Source of the DNA: Caulobacter sp. NIBR2454 | Lineage (GTDB): Bacteria > Pseudomonadota > Alphaproteobacteria > Caulobacterales > Caulobacteraceae | Reading direction: 5' to 3' | Assembly (NCBI RefSeq): GCF_027474405.1 | Contig: NZ_CP114871.1 | Coordinates: 3,605,001 to 3,669,000 of the forward strand | Length of the DNA: 64,000 bases | Notes under the pieces: model-generated | Told to the model about the DNA's origin: nothing | Seen by the model: the letters and a program-made list of their open reading frames with translations, nothing else | Databases searched by the model: none | Shown here: positions 52,999 to 62,225 of the stretch, one piece after another | Layout of the letters: every line of letters starts with the position of its first letter | Position numbering within the stretch: position 1 is the first letter of the stretch | Program-made: the position numbers and the translations under genes

Positions 52999-53829
52999 CT
53001 AGTTTGCGAGGCAGACCACCTGGGCGACGCGCAGGTCGCGGCGAAGGCTGTCGGCCACGCGGCCATAATTGTCGACGGTGATCGGCTCGCCCATGGCGAG
53101 CCCGCCGCGCCGCCCGCCGGCCAGCTTCAGGCTCTCGGTCACGGTCTCCGGCGCGGTGGTGTAGATGCGGCCACGGCGCGGGGCTTCGGCTACGGTCACG
53201 CCGATCACCCGGCCGGCGTTGTCCAGGGCCGGCGCGCCGGAAAGACCGGCCAGAGTCCCCTTGAGGGTGTCGGTGCGGCCGACCTCGGCCCAGACCAGAA
53301 CAGACTCGGTGCGGGCGCCGCGACCCCGGACCACCAGACGCTCACGGCCCAGCAGGCGCGAGGCGGCCTCGCCCGGCTGGCCTTGCGGGAAGCCGGGATG
53401 GAAGGCGCGATCCCCCCGGCGCAGCGGCCGGTCCAGGCCCAGGGGCAGGGCGCCGGAGCCGCCTTCGGTGGTCAGGACGGCGACATCGGCCTTGGGATCG
53501 ATGCGGACCTGCGCCGCGACGCCTCGGCCGTCACCCACCACGATGGCGGCCTGGCGACAGCCATCGACAACATGGCGGGCGGTCAGCCAGGTCCCGCTGT
53601 CGTCCACGGAGAAGGCGGTTCCCGACCCCTGCTGAGGCGCGAAGGGCGCGTCGACGACGATCTCGGGATCGAAGGGAGACGCCGGACCCAGCGGCACGCC
53701 TTCCTCGCCCTCCACGGGCGGCGGCGGCGGCGGCGCGTCAGCGCGCTCCTGACGGCCGAGCGCGGCGATCAGGAGCGCGAGGACCACCGCGGCATAGACC
53801 AGCCAATCGGGAAGTCGGGGAAAGTGCAT
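52999..53829 (-). CDS. Membrane-anchored trypsin-like serine protease
   Basis: A 276-residue protein with an N-terminal membrane segment (WLVYAAVVLALLIAALG) and a Pro-rich linker. A trypsin-like domain follows with the catalytic triad in TWLTARHVVDG (His), KADVAVLTTEG (Asp) and LAGLSGAPALD (Ser; GLSGAP instead of GDSGGP). It should act in the periplasm tethered to the inner membrane. The C-terminus includes a short Cys-containing tail (AQVVCLAN). It lies downstream of the DUF350 gene on the same strand after 16 bases, so the two may be co-transcribed. Confidence 0.87.
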   Translation of the reverse strand: MHFPRLPDWLVYAAVVLALLIAALGRQERADAPPPPPPVEGEEGVPLGPASPFDPEIVVDAPFAPQQGSGTAFSVDDSGTWLTARHVVDGCRQAAIVVGDGRGVAAQVRIDPKADVAVLTTEGGSGALPLGLDRPLRRGDRAFHPGFPQGQPGEAASRLLGRERLVVRGRGARTESVLVWAEVGRTDTLKGTLAGLSGAPALDNAGRVIGVTVAEAPRRGRIYTTAPETVTESLKLAGGRRGGLAMGEPITVDNYGRVADSLRRDLRVAQVVCLAN

Positions 53830-53845
53830 GGGCGGCGCGGGCCGC

Positions 53846-54274
53846 TCAGCCCGCCACGGCGGCGGCGAGGATCAGGGCGGTGGCGATCTTGGCCCCCACC
53901 AACAAGGCGGCGGCCGCGACCTCGCCTTCCTGGATGCGCTGCGGCAGGCCCTTGAGGATCATGTCGGTCATGCGGAACACGAAGAGCTGGACGATGGTCG
54001 TCGCCGCGCCCCAAAGCGCGATGTCGATAGGCGAGGACGAGGCCCGCAGGCTGACCGCCAGCGGAATGGCCAGGCCGACCATCACCCCGCCCAGGGACAG
54101 GGCGGCGGCGGCGTTGCCGTCGCGGATCAGCTTGACCTCTCGATGGGGGGTCAGCAGGGCGTAAAGCACCGTCCCCAGCAGCAGGATGACCATGGTGATC
54201 CCCGCGTGAAGCAGGGTGACCGGAAAGCCCGTGGCGAAGGCCTGGATCTCAGGCGACTGAAGTTCTGGCGGCAT
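53846..54274 (-). CDS. DUF350 membrane protein
   Basis: A 142-residue protein with four hydrophobic helices (LLHAGITMVILLLGTVLYALL, ALSLGGVMVGLAIPLAVSL, IALWGAATTIVQLFVFRM, AAALLVGAKIATALILAAAV). It has the repeated GxxxA pattern and REVKLIRDGNAAAAL segment of DUF350 (YjfL family). The function is unknown. It sits ahead of the serine protease gene on the same strand with a 16-base gap and follows rlmN after 70 bases. Confidence 0.86.
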   Translation of the reverse strand: MPPELQSPEIQAFATGFPVTLLHAGITMVILLLGTVLYALLTPHREVKLIRDGNAAAALSLGGVMVGLAIPLAVSLRASSSPIDIALWGAATTIVQLFVFRMTDMILKGLPQRIQEGEVAAAALLVGAKIATALILAAAVAG

Positions 54275-54344
54275 GGACGCGACAATCCCCGAACGACGCT
54301 GACCGCACCGTTAACACGGCGGCGCTTCGAAGCGATGACGCAAT

Positions 54345-55526
54345 TTATTCAGCCGCGGCGATCTCGGCGATCGGCTCGATTTCCGCCTTGCGGCGGGCGC
54401 TGGCGCGGACCTTCTCGCTCTCGGACTTCAGCTGACCGCAGGCGGCGAGGATGTCGCGACCGCGCGGCGTGCGGATCGGCGAAGCGTAGCCGGCGCGGTT
54501 GATGACGGCGGCGAACTTTTCGATTGTGGCCCAGTCCGAGCATTCATACGGACTGTTGGGCCACGGGTTGAACGGGATCAGATTGATCTTGGCCGGCACA
54601 CCCTTCAGCAGCTGCACCAGGGCGCGGGCCTCGTCGGGGCTGTCATTGACGCCCTTGAGCATCACGTACTCGAAGGTTACCCGGCGGGCGTTGGAGATAC
54701 CCGGATAGGCGCGGATGCCGTCCATCAGCTCCTTGATCGGGTACTTCTTGTTGAGCGGCACCAGCTCGTTGCGCAGCTCGTCATTGGTGGCGTGCAGGCT
54801 GATGGCCAGCATGGCGCTGGTCTTCTCGCCCAGAGCCGTCAGCTGCGGAACCACGCCCGAGGTCGAAACCGTGATCCGGCGGCGCGAGATGGCGATGCCC
54901 TCGTCGTCGCTGATGATATCGATGGCGGCCGAAACCGCGTCCAGATTGTAGAGCGGCTCGCCCATGCCCATGAAGACGATGTTGGATAGGCGGCGTTCCT
55001 CACGGTCGCTCGGCCATTCCTCCAGGTCGTCCTTAGCCACCTGCACCTGGGCGACGATCTCGGCCGCGGTCAGGTTGCGCACCAGGGGCTGGGTGCCCGT
55101 GTGGCAGAAGGTGCAGTTCAGGGTGCAGCCAACCTGGCTGGAGACGCACAGGGCGCCGGCCCGGCCCACGTCGGGGATGTAGACGGTCTCGACCTCGATG
55201 CCGGGAGCCATGCGGATCAGCCACTTGCGCGTGCCGTCCTTGGACACCTGGCGCTCGACCACCTCGGGACGCGAGATCACGAAGCGCTCGGACAGAGCGG
55301 CGCGCAGGTCTTTGGCCACATCGCTCATCTGGGCGAAGTCGGTGACGCCGCGATGGTGCATCCAACGCCACAGCTGGGTGGTGCGCATGCGCGCCTTGGC
55401 CGGCTCGACCACACCGCTCTCGACCAGGGCGGCCGACAGCTCCGCCCGGGTCAGGCCGGACAGGTTCTGAGGAAGCGAGGGCGCGTCGGCGCGCGCCGGT
55501 CGGGCGAGGTCGAGGGTGACGGTCAC
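54345..55526 (-). CDS. rlmN: 23S rRNA/tRNA adenine-C2 methyltransferase RlmN
   Basis: A 393-residue radical SAM methyltransferase that modifies A2503 of 23S rRNA and some tRNAs. The cluster motif is CTLNCTFC; the preceding CVSSQVGC and the C-terminal ILAACGQLK supply the two catalytic cysteines. [13 protein letters not shown] and [21 protein letters not shown] are diagnostic. Length is typical. A good sigma70-type promoter lies at 55551-55579, 18 to 25 bases ahead of the start. Confidence 0.97.
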   Translation of the reverse strand: MTVTLDLARPARADAPSLPQNLSGLTRAELSAALVESGVVEPAKARMRTTQLWRWMHHRGVTDFAQMSDVAKDLRAALSERFVISRPEVVERQVSKDGTRKWLIRMAPGIEVETVYIPDVGRAGALCVSSQVGCTLNCTFCHTGTQPLVRNLTAAEIVAQVQVAKDDLEEWPSDREERRLSNIVFMGMGEPLYNLDAVSAAIDIISDDEGIAISRRRITVSTSGVVPQLTALGEKTSAMLAISLHATNDELRNELVPLNKKYPIKELMDGIRAYPGISNARRVTFEYVMLKGVNDSPDEARALVQLLKGVPAKINLIPFNPWPNSPYECSDWATIEKFAAVINRAGYASPIRTPRGRDILAACGQLKSESEKVRASARRKAEIEPIAEIAAAE

Positions 55527-55550
55527 GGGAAAATCCAGATTTCGGGCAGC

Positions 55551-55579
55551 CTTATAGCAGATGGGGGTTAAGGCCGCAA
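55551..55579 (-). promoter_or_regulatory. Sigma70-type promoter of rlmN
   Basis: On the minus strand TTGCGG (55574-55579) and TATAAG (55551-55556) are separated by 17 bases. Transcription would begin near 55544, giving a leader of about 18 bases before the rlmN ATG. It lies in the short gap after the isoaspartyl peptidase gene. Confidence 0.5.
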
Positions 55580-55598
55580 AAACAGGCCCCTGCGACGA

Positions 55599-56477
55599 TC
55601 AGAACGCCGCCGCGCTGATCGTTCCGTCGCCGCTCAGGGTCGCCCGCTTCATGCCCTGGGAGTGGAATGGCGTGGACACCGAGCCGTCCGCCGACACCGC
55701 GATCAGGCCCCCGTCGCCGCCCAGGGCCGCCAGTTCGGCGATCACCGCCTTGGTGGCCTCCTCCAGGGACTGGCCGGCGAAACGCATCCGGAAACCGATC
55801 TGGGCGGCGGCGGCCAGGCGGATGAAATACTCGCCTTGCCCCGTGCAAGAGACCGCCACATGGGCGTCGGCCCAGGCGCCGGCGGCGGGGATCGGGCTGT
55901 CGCCAACCCGGCCAGGCATCTTGTTGAACACGCCGGCGGTGGAGGTGGCGGCGGCCAGCCGGCCTTCGCCGTCGCGCACCACGCAGCCCACCGTGCCGTG
56001 GGCGAGAGCGCCCGGGGCGTGATTAGCCTCGAACTGGCCGGCATGGGTGAACCAGGCCTTGGGGTCATCGATGGCCTCAAGCGCCTGTTCGGCGGCGAAG
56101 CGTGCGGCGCCCGAGCCGGCCAGCATGACGTGCGGCGTGCGGTCCATGACCGCGCGGGCGGCGGTGATCGGGCTCTTGAAGCCTTGCAGGGCGGCGACCG
56201 CGCCGGCCTTGCCGCTCAGCCCGTCCATGATGCAGGCGTCGAGTTCATATTCCCCAGCCAGATTGGGGGAAGCGCCGCGCCCGGCGACATAGAGGCCCGA
56301 AGCCTCAAGAGCGACCGTCGTCGAGGTGGCGACGTCGAGCGCCGTAGCCCCCGCGCGCAGGGCGTCGCGGGCCTGTTCGACGAGGCCCTTCATGTGGGCG
56401 ATCTCGCGATCGTAGTTGCGTCCCGGCTTGGCGCCCGCGCCGCCATGCAGCGCTAGGCTCAAACATTTGTTCGACAT
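55599..56477 (-). CDS. iaaA: Isoaspartyl peptidase / plant-type L-asparaginase
   Basis: A 292-residue Ntn-hydrolase. LALHGGAGAKPGRNYD opens the protein; ASTTVALEASGLYVAGRGASP follows; autocleavage is expected before the Thr in AHGTVGCVV, which becomes the nucleophile. RVGDSPIPAAG, CTGQGEYFIR and GLIAVSADG are other family motifs. It hydrolyses isoaspartyl dipeptides and asparagine in the cytoplasm. The ATG at 56477 is chosen because AAGGAAGG lies four bases upstream; the open frame extends to 56567 without support. It diverges from the quinone oxidoreductase gene. Confidence 0.92.
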   Translation of the reverse strand: MSNKCLSLALHGGAGAKPGRNYDREIAHMKGLVEQARDALRAGATALDVATSTTVALEASGLYVAGRGASPNLAGEYELDACIMDGLSGKAGAVAALQGFKSPITAARAVMDRTPHVMLAGSGAARFAAEQALEAIDDPKAWFTHAGQFEANHAPGALAHGTVGCVVRDGEGRLAAATSTAGVFNKMPGRVGDSPIPAAGAWADAHVAVSCTGQGEYFIRLAAAAQIGFRMRFAGQSLEEATKAVIAELAALGGDGGLIAVSADGSVSTPFHSQGMKRATLSGDGTISAAAF

Positions 56478-56546
56478 TGGCCTTCCTTCCCTTGGGTCCG
56501 GTGCGATAGCGTCCCTTTCGAACAAAAAGAAGTCGGAGACGCGATC

Positions 56547-57545
56547 ATGAAGGCGGTGTTGAGCCAATCGGTGGGCGGGCCAGAGACCCTGAAGCTCGAG
56601 GATCTACCAGATCCTACCGCCGGCGCGGGTCAGGTGGTGCTGGATGTGAAGGCCTGTGGGGTCAACTATCCCGACGTGCTGATCATCCAGGATATGTACC
56701 AGTTCAAGCCGCAGCGACCCTTCGCGCCGGGCGGCGAGGTGTCGGGCGTGGTCAGCGGGGTGGGCGAGGGCGTGTCGCACCTGAAGGTCGGCGACCGCGT
56801 CCTGGCCAGCACCGGCTGGGGCGGCATGGCCGAAAAGCTGCAGGTGGACGCCGCGCGGGTGGTGCCCATCCCGGACACCATGCCGTTCGACGAGGCGGCG
56901 GCCTTCCTGATGACTTACGGCACCTCCTATTACGGCCTGAAGGATCGCGGCCACATCAAGCCGGGCGAGACCCTGCTGGTGCTGGGCGCGGCCGGCGGCG
57001 TCGGCCTAGCGGCGGTCGAGCTGGGCAAGGCCATGGGGGCCAAGGTGATCGCCGCCGCGTCCAGCCAGGAGAAGGTCGATCTGGCCATCTCGCGCGGCGC
57101 CGACAGCGGCGTGGTCTATCCCACCGGTCCCTTCGACAAGGACGGCCAGAAGGCCTTGGCGCAGTTGTTCAAGGACGCCTGCGGGCCCAATGGCTGGGAC
57201 GTGGCCTATGACGCGGTCGGCGGCGACTATGCCGAGGCGGTGATCCGGGCTTCCGGCTGGAACGGCCGCTTCCTGGTGATCGGCTTCCCGGCGGGCATTC
57301 CCAAGGTGCCGCTGAACCTGACCCTGCTGAAATCCTGCGACATCGTCGGTGTGTTCTGGGGCGCGGCGGTGGCGCGCGATCCCAAGGGCCACGCCCAGAA
57401 CGTCAAGGAGCTGATGGCCCTCTACGCCGACGGCAAGATCAAGCCGCACGTGTCCGAGACCTTCCCCCTGGCCAAGGCCGGGGACGCCATCGCGCACCTG
57501 GCCAGCCGCAAGGCCATGGGCAAGGTGGTCGTGGTCACCGAGTAG
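56547..57545 (+). CDS. Zinc-free NADPH:quinone oxidoreductase (MDR family)
   Basis: A 332-residue medium-chain reductase. It begins MKAVLSQSVGGPETLKLEDL, has GVNYPDVLIIQDMYQFKPQ and the NADPH-binding VLGAAGGVGLAAVELGKAMGAKVIA, then GAAVARDPKGH. Zinc ligands of alcohol dehydrogenases are missing, so it belongs to the quinone oxidoreductase group. Preceded by GGAGACGCGATC before the ATG. The SDR gene at 57610 follows on the same strand, and both may act in oxidation of the same or related substrates. The precise substrate is unknown. Confidence 0.92.
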   Translation: MKAVLSQSVGGPETLKLEDLPDPTAGAGQVVLDVKACGVNYPDVLIIQDMYQFKPQRPFAPGGEVSGVVSGVGEGVSHLKVGDRVLASTGWGGMAEKLQVDAARVVPIPDTMPFDEAAAFLMTYGTSYYGLKDRGHIKPGETLLVLGAAGGVGLAAVELGKAMGAKVIAAASSQEKVDLAISRGADSGVVYPTGPFDKDGQKALAQLFKDACGPNGWDVAYDAVGGDYAEAVIRASGWNGRFLVIGFPAGIPKVPLNLTLLKSCDIVGVFWGAAVARDPKGHAQNVKELMALYADGKIKPHVSETFPLAKAGDAIAHLASRKAMGKVVVVTE

Positions 57546-57609
57546 AGCCATCGGGTGGCGAGGCCGCGTCAGACGGCCCGCCGCCCATCATCGCCAAAGG
57601 GAGGAAACC

Positions 57610-58494
57610 ATGGCGGGACGTCTGGACGGCAAGGTCGCTGTCATCACCGGCGGCTGTTCGGGCATCGGCCTGGGCACGGTGGAGCTTTTCGTGGCGGAGG
57701 GCGCGAGGGTCATCGCCGCCGACATCCAGGACGAAAAGGGCGCCATGCTGGAAAGGCGGTTCCCCGACACGGTCCGCTACATCCATTGCGATGTGACCAA
57801 GGAAGATCAGGTCGCCGCCGCCATCGCCCTGGCGAAGTCGGCGTTCGGCGGGCTGGACATCCTGTTCAACAACGCAGGCCATGGCGGCTGTCCCACGGGT
57901 ATCGAAGAGATGGACATCCCCGCCTGGGACGACACCTACGCCGTGCTGCTTCGCGCGCCGGCCATCGGCATGCACTACGCCGTGCCCCTGATGCTGGAGC
58001 GAGGCGGCGGCTCGATCATCAACACCGCCTCGATCGCCGGACTACAGGCGGGGTTTGGCCCCATCTGCTACTCGACCATGAAGTCGGCGGTGATCCACCT
58101 GAGCCGCACGGCGGCGGCGGAGCTGTCGCCGCAGAAGATCCGGGTCAACGCCATCTGCCCCGGCCTGATCGCCACCTCGATCTTCGGGGCGTCGGTGGGC
58201 CTGCCGCGCGAGGTCGCCGACCAGATGGCCGCACGGGTGGCCGAGGTGGGACCGAAGATCCAGCCCATCCCCAAGGCAGGCCTGCCGGAGGACATAGCCA
58301 AGGCGGTGCTGTTCCTGGCCAGCGACGACAGCGTCTTCGTCACCGGAACGCATCTGGTGGTGGATGGCGGCATCACCATCGGCGGGCGCCAAAGCTGGGA
58401 CAAGAAAGCCCCCTCGCCCCTGCTGGCGGCCATGGGCATGACGCCCGAGGAGGCCGAGGCGCTGCGCCTCGCCGCGAAAGCCGCGAAGGCCTAG
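57610..58494 (+). CDS. Short-chain dehydrogenase/reductase
   Basis: A 294-residue SDR. The cofactor motif [20 protein letters not shown] and the Asp in AADIQDEKG (NAD preference) are followed by NNAGHGG, the catalytic Ser in INTASIAG and YSTMKSAV (Tyr/Lys). GGITIGG near the end is typical. The C-terminal 35 residues are an added tail. AAAGGGAGGAAACC lies directly before the ATG, a strong ribosome site. It follows the quinone oxidoreductase gene by 64 bases, and its stop overlaps piuC through a shared CTAG. Confidence 0.92.
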   Translation: MAGRLDGKVAVITGGCSGIGLGTVELFVAEGARVIAADIQDEKGAMLERRFPDTVRYIHCDVTKEDQVAAAIALAKSAFGGLDILFNNAGHGGCPTGIEEMDIPAWDDTYAVLLRAPAIGMHYAVPLMLERGGGSIINTASIAGLQAGFGPICYSTMKSAVIHLSRTAAAELSPQKIRVNAICPGLIATSIFGASVGLPREVADQMAARVAEVGPKIQPIPKAGLPEDIAKAVLFLASDDSVFVTGTHLVVDGGITIGGRQSWDKKAPSPLLAAMGMTPEEAEALRLAAKAAKA

Positions 58495-59171
58495 ACCTCC
58501 GCCCACATCCTCAGAAGGTTATGGTAGGTCCCGGTCAGGGCGACCAACGAGGGATCGTTGGCGCCCACCTGGCCGGCCAGGCGCTGAATGGCGACGTCCA
58601 TGTCGAACAGCAGCGCCCGCTGGGCGTCCTGGCGCACCAGGCTCTGAATCCAGAAGAATGATGAGATGCGCGCGCCGCGCGTGATCGGCTCCACCCGATG
58701 CAGGCTGGAGGCGGGATAGAGGATCAGGTCCCCGGCCGGCAGCTTGACCTCATGGACGCCGTAAGTGTCGTCCACCACCAGCTCGCCGCCGTCGTAGTCC
58801 TCGGGCTCGGTCAGGAACAGGGTGGCCGACAGGTCGCTGCGGATACGCATGCCGTCGGAGGCGACGCGGATCGAATTGTCCACGTGATCGCCAAAGGTCT
58901 GGCCCGGCCCATAGCGGTTGAACAGCGGCGGAAAGACCTTCAGCGGCAGACCCGCGGCCACGAACAGCGGGCTCTTTTCCAGCGCATCGAGGATCGCGGC
59001 GCCGGCGTCGCGAGCGGCCTGCGAGGCCTCGGGCAACTGCAGATTGGCCTTGGCCATCCGGGACTGGCTGCCGGAGGTGGCGTTGCCGTCGATCCAGTCG
59101 GCGGCGTCAATCACCGCGCGCAGCCGGGCGACCTGGTCCTTGGTCAGAACTTGCGGGATGTGCAGCATCAT
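58491..59171 (-). CDS. piuC: Fe(II)/2-oxoglutarate-dependent oxygenase, PiuC/YbiX family
   Basis: A 226-residue PKHD-type oxygenase. The iron ligands are His and Asp in [10 protein letters not shown] and His in [12 protein letters not shown]; the 2-oxoglutarate Arg follows the last His. The pattern [20 protein letters not shown] and the C-terminal LLRMW are diagnostic of the PiuC/YbiX family. Such enzymes are encoded beside catecholate siderophore receptors, as here, and are iron-regulated in other bacteria. The receptor gene ends 112 bases upstream on the same strand with a strong hairpin in between. The substrate is unknown. Confidence 0.93.
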   Translation of the reverse strand: MMLHIPQVLTKDQVARLRAVIDAADWIDGNATSGSQSRMAKANLQLPEASQAARDAGAAILDALEKSPLFVAAGLPLKVFPPLFNRYGPGQTFGDHVDNSIRVASDGMRIRSDLSATLFLTEPEDYDGGELVVDDTYGVHEVKLPAGDLILYPASSLHRVEPITRGARISSFFWIQSLVRQDAQRALLFDMDVAIQRLAGQVGANDPSLVALTGTYHNLLRMWAEV

Positions 59172-59211
59172 GGCCGGACAGCCTTAAACGCCAATGGCCC
59201 TCAAATGAAGC

Positions 59212-59243
59212 GCGCCCCGTCCGAGGGCCATCGGACGGGGCGC
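59212..59243 (-). terminator. Strong hairpin between siderophore receptor and piuC
   Basis: A perfect 13-base-pair stem (GCGCCCCGTCCGA with its complement) around a six-base loop. On the minus strand it is followed by GCTTCATTT rather than a clean T run, so it may act as a partial terminator or as an mRNA-stabilising end for the receptor transcript. Confidence 0.6.
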
Positions 59244-59283
59244 ATGAGGCGGCGTGGGAGGGAGCTCCGCGCCGCCCCTTAGA

Positions 59284-61599
59284 CTAGTAGCGGACGTTCA
59301 GGGTCACGATGGCCTGGCGGCCGGCCCCGTAGTCCGCGTGATGAACGCCGTTGGTGCGGGCGATGTATTCCTTGTCGCCCACGTTCTGGACGTTCAGCTG
59401 CAGGTCCGCCCGGTCGTTGATCTGGTAGGCCGCGAAAGCGTCGAAGCGCCAGTAGTCCGGAGCGTAGATGGCGTTGGCGCCGCCGCCCGCGCCGCCCTGG
59501 TTGCCGCCGAAGCTCTTGGAGACGTAGTAGGCGCCGCCGCCGAGCGAGAGCTTGTCGAAGACCTTGTAGGTCGAGAACATGCTGAAGCTGTGCTTGGGCG
59601 TGTTGGCCAGCGGATCGCCGACATTGACGTTGGTGTAGGCGCCGCGAACCAGCTCGCTGTCCTGGAAGGTGTAGCCACCGAACACCTGCCACTTGTCGGT
59701 GACATTGCCCGAGACGCCCAGTTCGACGCCGGTGACCTCGGCCTCGCCGGCCTGCTCATAGACACCGGCCTGGACCTGGATTTGCGCGTTCTTGCGCTTC
59801 AGCTGGAAGACCGCGCCCGAAAGCTGGAGCTGATCGCGGAACAGCGACCACTTCACGCCGGCTTCGATGCTTTCGGTTTCTTCCGGATCCAAGACCGTCG
59901 TCGGGGCCTGGCCGTTGGAGCCGCCGCCCGTGCCGCCCGGGACCGCGTTCTGGTCACCGCCGGCCAGGGTGGGCGGGGTCGAGGAGGTGCCGAACGACAC
60001 ATAGACGCTGGCGTTCGTGACCGGCTTGTAGACCAGGCCGACCTGGTAGTTGAAGAAATCCCAGTTTCCCTTCGGCGGCGTGGAGGCGGTCTGGCCGGTG
60101 ATCACGCCCGCGGCGCTGGTCGAGGACCGAGTGATGCCGGTGACGCCGTACTCATCGTAGCGAGCGCCGAGATTCAGCAACCACTTTTCGCCGAAGCTGA
60201 TGGTGTCGAAGGCATAGACGCCGCCCGAGCGAGTGCGGCTGGTGCTCACCGCGCCCAGCGGGGTCAGGCCCGTCCAAGGATCGTTCGGGTTGGGCGCGAA
60301 GACGCGGGTGCAGTCGCCCACGCCGGCGTTGGTGACGTTGTTCGTGAAGCCCGTCGGGCAGGCCGAGCCGGCCGTGGTGTAGATCACGTAGGAGGCGTTG
60401 TCGTTGACCTCGCGGCTGACTTCAAAGCCGGTGGCGAAGCTGTGCTCGAGCCCGCCGGTGGTGAACTTGCCGTAGACCTCAGTGACGTTGGCGACGGTCT
60501 TGGTTTCGTTCCAGCGGCTCTTGGTGCCGCGCTTCATCCACCATTCGCCGGCCACGAACTGGGCCGCGCCGCCATCGCCCGGGTTGGTGACGATGTAGTC
60601 GTTCACCGTCTCGCTGTAGCGGAAGACATTGCGGATCGAGATGCGGTCGTTGAAGTCGTGCTCGACGAAGAAGGTGCCGATATCGGCCGAGGTCTTGGCG
60701 AAATCGCGGGCCGTCAGGCCGTAGAAGGCGTCGCGACCGACAGGCAGCACGCCGCTTTCGGTACGCGGGTAGCCCGGAACCTTGGTCATCAGCGGCACGC
60801 CGTAGTCGGGCATGTCGTCGCTTTCCAGATGGTAGTAGCTGGCGGTGACGCGGGTCTCGGTTCCCAGGCCGTAGGACAATGCGCCAAGGAAGCCGAGACG
60901 CTCGAAGTCCACCACGTCCGGACGGCCGGGCGTATTGCCTTGCGTGCCCATGATGTTCAGGCGGATCGCCGAGGTGGCGCCCAGCTGGTAGTTGGCGTCG
61001 ATCGCGCCGCGCAGATAGTCATCAGTTCCCGCGCGGGCCGAACCGGTCACGAAGGTTTCCAGGCGCGGCTTCTTCGTCGACAGGTTGATGCTGCCGCCGC
61101 CCGAACCGCGGCCGTTGTAGGCGCTGTCGGGGCCCTTCACGACCTCGACCTGCTCCAGGGCGAAGACTTCCCGGATCTGGCCGCCGGTGTCGCGCAGGTT
61201 ATCGACGAAGATGTTGTTGCCGCTGCTCTGGCCGCGGATGAACGGACGGTCGGCCAGGGGCTGGCCGCCTTCGCCTGCGCCGAAGGTGATGCCGGGCGAG
61301 GTGCGGAGCAGATCCTGCAGCGAGGTCGCCGCGGTCTGATCGATGACCTTTTGCGGAATGACGGTGATGGAGCGCGGGGTGTCCACCAGGGGAGCGGTGA
61401 ACTTGGGCGATTGCGGCTTGGAGCCGACGGCGGCCTCGATATCGACGCCCGACACTTCGGTCGGCGCATCGGCGGCGGCGTCCATTTCGGCGGCGAAGGC
61501 GGCGGGCGCCAGCGACAGGCCGGCGGCCCCGGCCACGGCGGCGACGCCCATGGCGCGCTTGGCTCGGGCGCGGACGCCGGAAGAGTTGATGTTACGCAT
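59284..61599 (-). CDS. fiu: TonB-dependent siderophore receptor (Fiu-like)
   Basis: A 771-residue outer-membrane receptor with a signal peptide (AMGVAAVAGAAGLSLAPAAFA). The plug contains DTPRSITVIPQKVIDQTAATSL, RTSPGITFGAGEGG, RPFIRGQSSGNNIFVDNLRD and KGPDSAYNGRGSGGGSINL, which fit the catecholate siderophore (Fiu/FepA-like) class. The barrel ends IVTLNVRY. The ATG at 61599 follows GGGGATAATTTC; a longer frame upstream lacks a ribosome site and would precede the Fur-like box. A Fur-like box lies about 80 bases upstream, and piuC follows downstream, so the iron role is well supported. The exact siderophore is unknown. Confidence 0.93.
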   Translation of the reverse strand: MRNINSSGVRARAKRAMGVAAVAGAAGLSLAPAAFAAEMDAAADAPTEVSGVDIEAAVGSKPQSPKFTAPLVDTPRSITVIPQKVIDQTAATSLQDLLRTSPGITFGAGEGGQPLADRPFIRGQSSGNNIFVDNLRDTGGQIREVFALEQVEVVKGPDSAYNGRGSGGGSINLSTKKPRLETFVTGSARAGTDDYLRGAIDANYQLGATSAIRLNIMGTQGNTPGRPDVVDFERLGFLGALSYGLGTETRVTASYYHLESDDMPDYGVPLMTKVPGYPRTESGVLPVGRDAFYGLTARDFAKTSADIGTFFVEHDFNDRISIRNVFRYSETVNDYIVTNPGDGGAAQFVAGEWWMKRGTKSRWNETKTVANVTEVYGKFTTGGLEHSFATGFEVSREVNDNASYVIYTTAGSACPTGFTNNVTNAGVGDCTRVFAPNPNDPWTGLTPLGAVSTSRTRSGGVYAFDTISFGEKWLLNLGARYDEYGVTGITRSSTSAAGVITGQTASTPPKGNWDFFNYQVGLVYKPVTNASVYVSFGTSSTPPTLAGGDQNAVPGGTGGGSNGQAPTTVLDPEETESIEAGVKWSLFRDQLQLSGAVFQLKRKNAQIQVQAGVYEQAGEAEVTGVELGVSGNVTDKWQVFGGYTFQDSELVRGAYTNVNVGDPLANTPKHSFSMFSTYKVFDKLSLGGGAYYVSKSFGGNQGGAGGGANAIYAPDYWRFDAFAAYQINDRADLQLNVQNVGDKEYIARTNGVHHADYGAGRQAIVTLNVRY

Positions 61600-61676
61600 G
61601 AAATTATCCCCGATCAGCTCGCATCGCGTTCCAGCGCTGCGATTGCGAGGCGTTCTTATTTGCAACACTTTCGCAA

Positions 61677-61695
61677 TGCAATGATAATCATTCGC
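61677..61695. promoter_or_regulatory. Fur-like box upstream of the siderophore receptor
   Basis: TGCAATGATAATCATTCGC matches the classical Fur operator core (ATGATAATCATT exactly). It sits about 78 bases before the receptor start and 69 bases before the divergent gene at 61764, so either or both could be iron-controlled. Confidence 0.75.
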
Positions 61696-61763
61696 AGAAC
61701 GAGGGCGGGCGGATCGCAACATCCGCTTTTCGGGCGCTTCGGAGCGGATTAGGCTCTCGCCTC

Positions 61764-62141
61764 ATGTGGATGCCGCCCAAAAACAAGCTGCCGATCGTTG
61801 TCGCCGCCCTCGCCGTCTGCGCTGTGTGCGGATTTGGCGTCGGGGTTCAGGGCGCGTTTCAGCGCCAGGGGCCGCCGACGGTGGCCGCCGCGGTTCCCGA
61901 TAGCCAGCTAGCCGCGCCGGCCAAGGACGCCGTCCCACTGGGCGCGCCGCTTATCGAGACCAAGAAGGTCGCCGAAAAGCCCAAGGAAGAGCCCAAGGAG
62001 GAGGAGGTCGTCGAGACCGCCGATACCGCGCCCGCCCCAGTCCCCCTGCCCAGCGCCACGCCGACGCAGACCGCCGCCCCGCCGCCCGCCGAGGCGGCGA
62101 CCGACGCGACCAAGGCCCCACCGCCGGCTATTCCTTACTGA
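61764..62141 (+). CDS. Small membrane-anchored proline-rich protein
   Basis: A 125-residue protein with an N-terminal membrane segment (LPIVVAALAVCAVCGFGVGV, about 8-27). The rest is a Lys/Glu/Pro/Ala-rich extension (KKVAEKPKEEPKEEEVVE, then Pro/Ala/Thr repeats). This resembles the periplasm-spanning part of TonB but has no C-terminal TonB domain. It diverges from the siderophore receptor across the Fur-like box. No family can be named. It may span or tether in the periplasm, an idea drawn only from composition. Confidence 0.55.
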   Translation: MWMPPKNKLPIVVAALAVCAVCGFGVGVQGAFQRQGPPTVAAAVPDSQLAAPAKDAVPLGAPLIETKKVAEKPKEEPKEEEVVETADTAPAPVPLPSATPTQTAAPPPAEAATDATKAPPPAIPY

Positions 62142-62164
62142 TCGCCTCCCCCAGGCCCTGAACG

Positions 62165-62196
62165 CAAAACGGGCGGCCCATCGCTGGGCCGCCCGC
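62165..62196. terminator. Rho-independent terminator of pnp
   Basis: An 11-base-pair perfect stem (CGGGCGGCCCA with TGGGCCGCCCG) and a four-base loop. On the minus strand TTTTGC follows, so it ends pnp, which stops at 62226. On the plus strand it lies 24 bases after the gene ending at 62141 and may serve it too. Confidence 0.88.
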
Positions 62197-62225
62197 TGTA
62201 TTTCAGCTTCGGTTGAAGCGGAGGC

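Noticed and set aside
59254..61752. Plus-strand open frame opposite the siderophore receptor, 832 residues
   Set aside because: Antisense shadow; the receptor frame has a signal peptide, plug and barrel, and the Fur-like box fits it.
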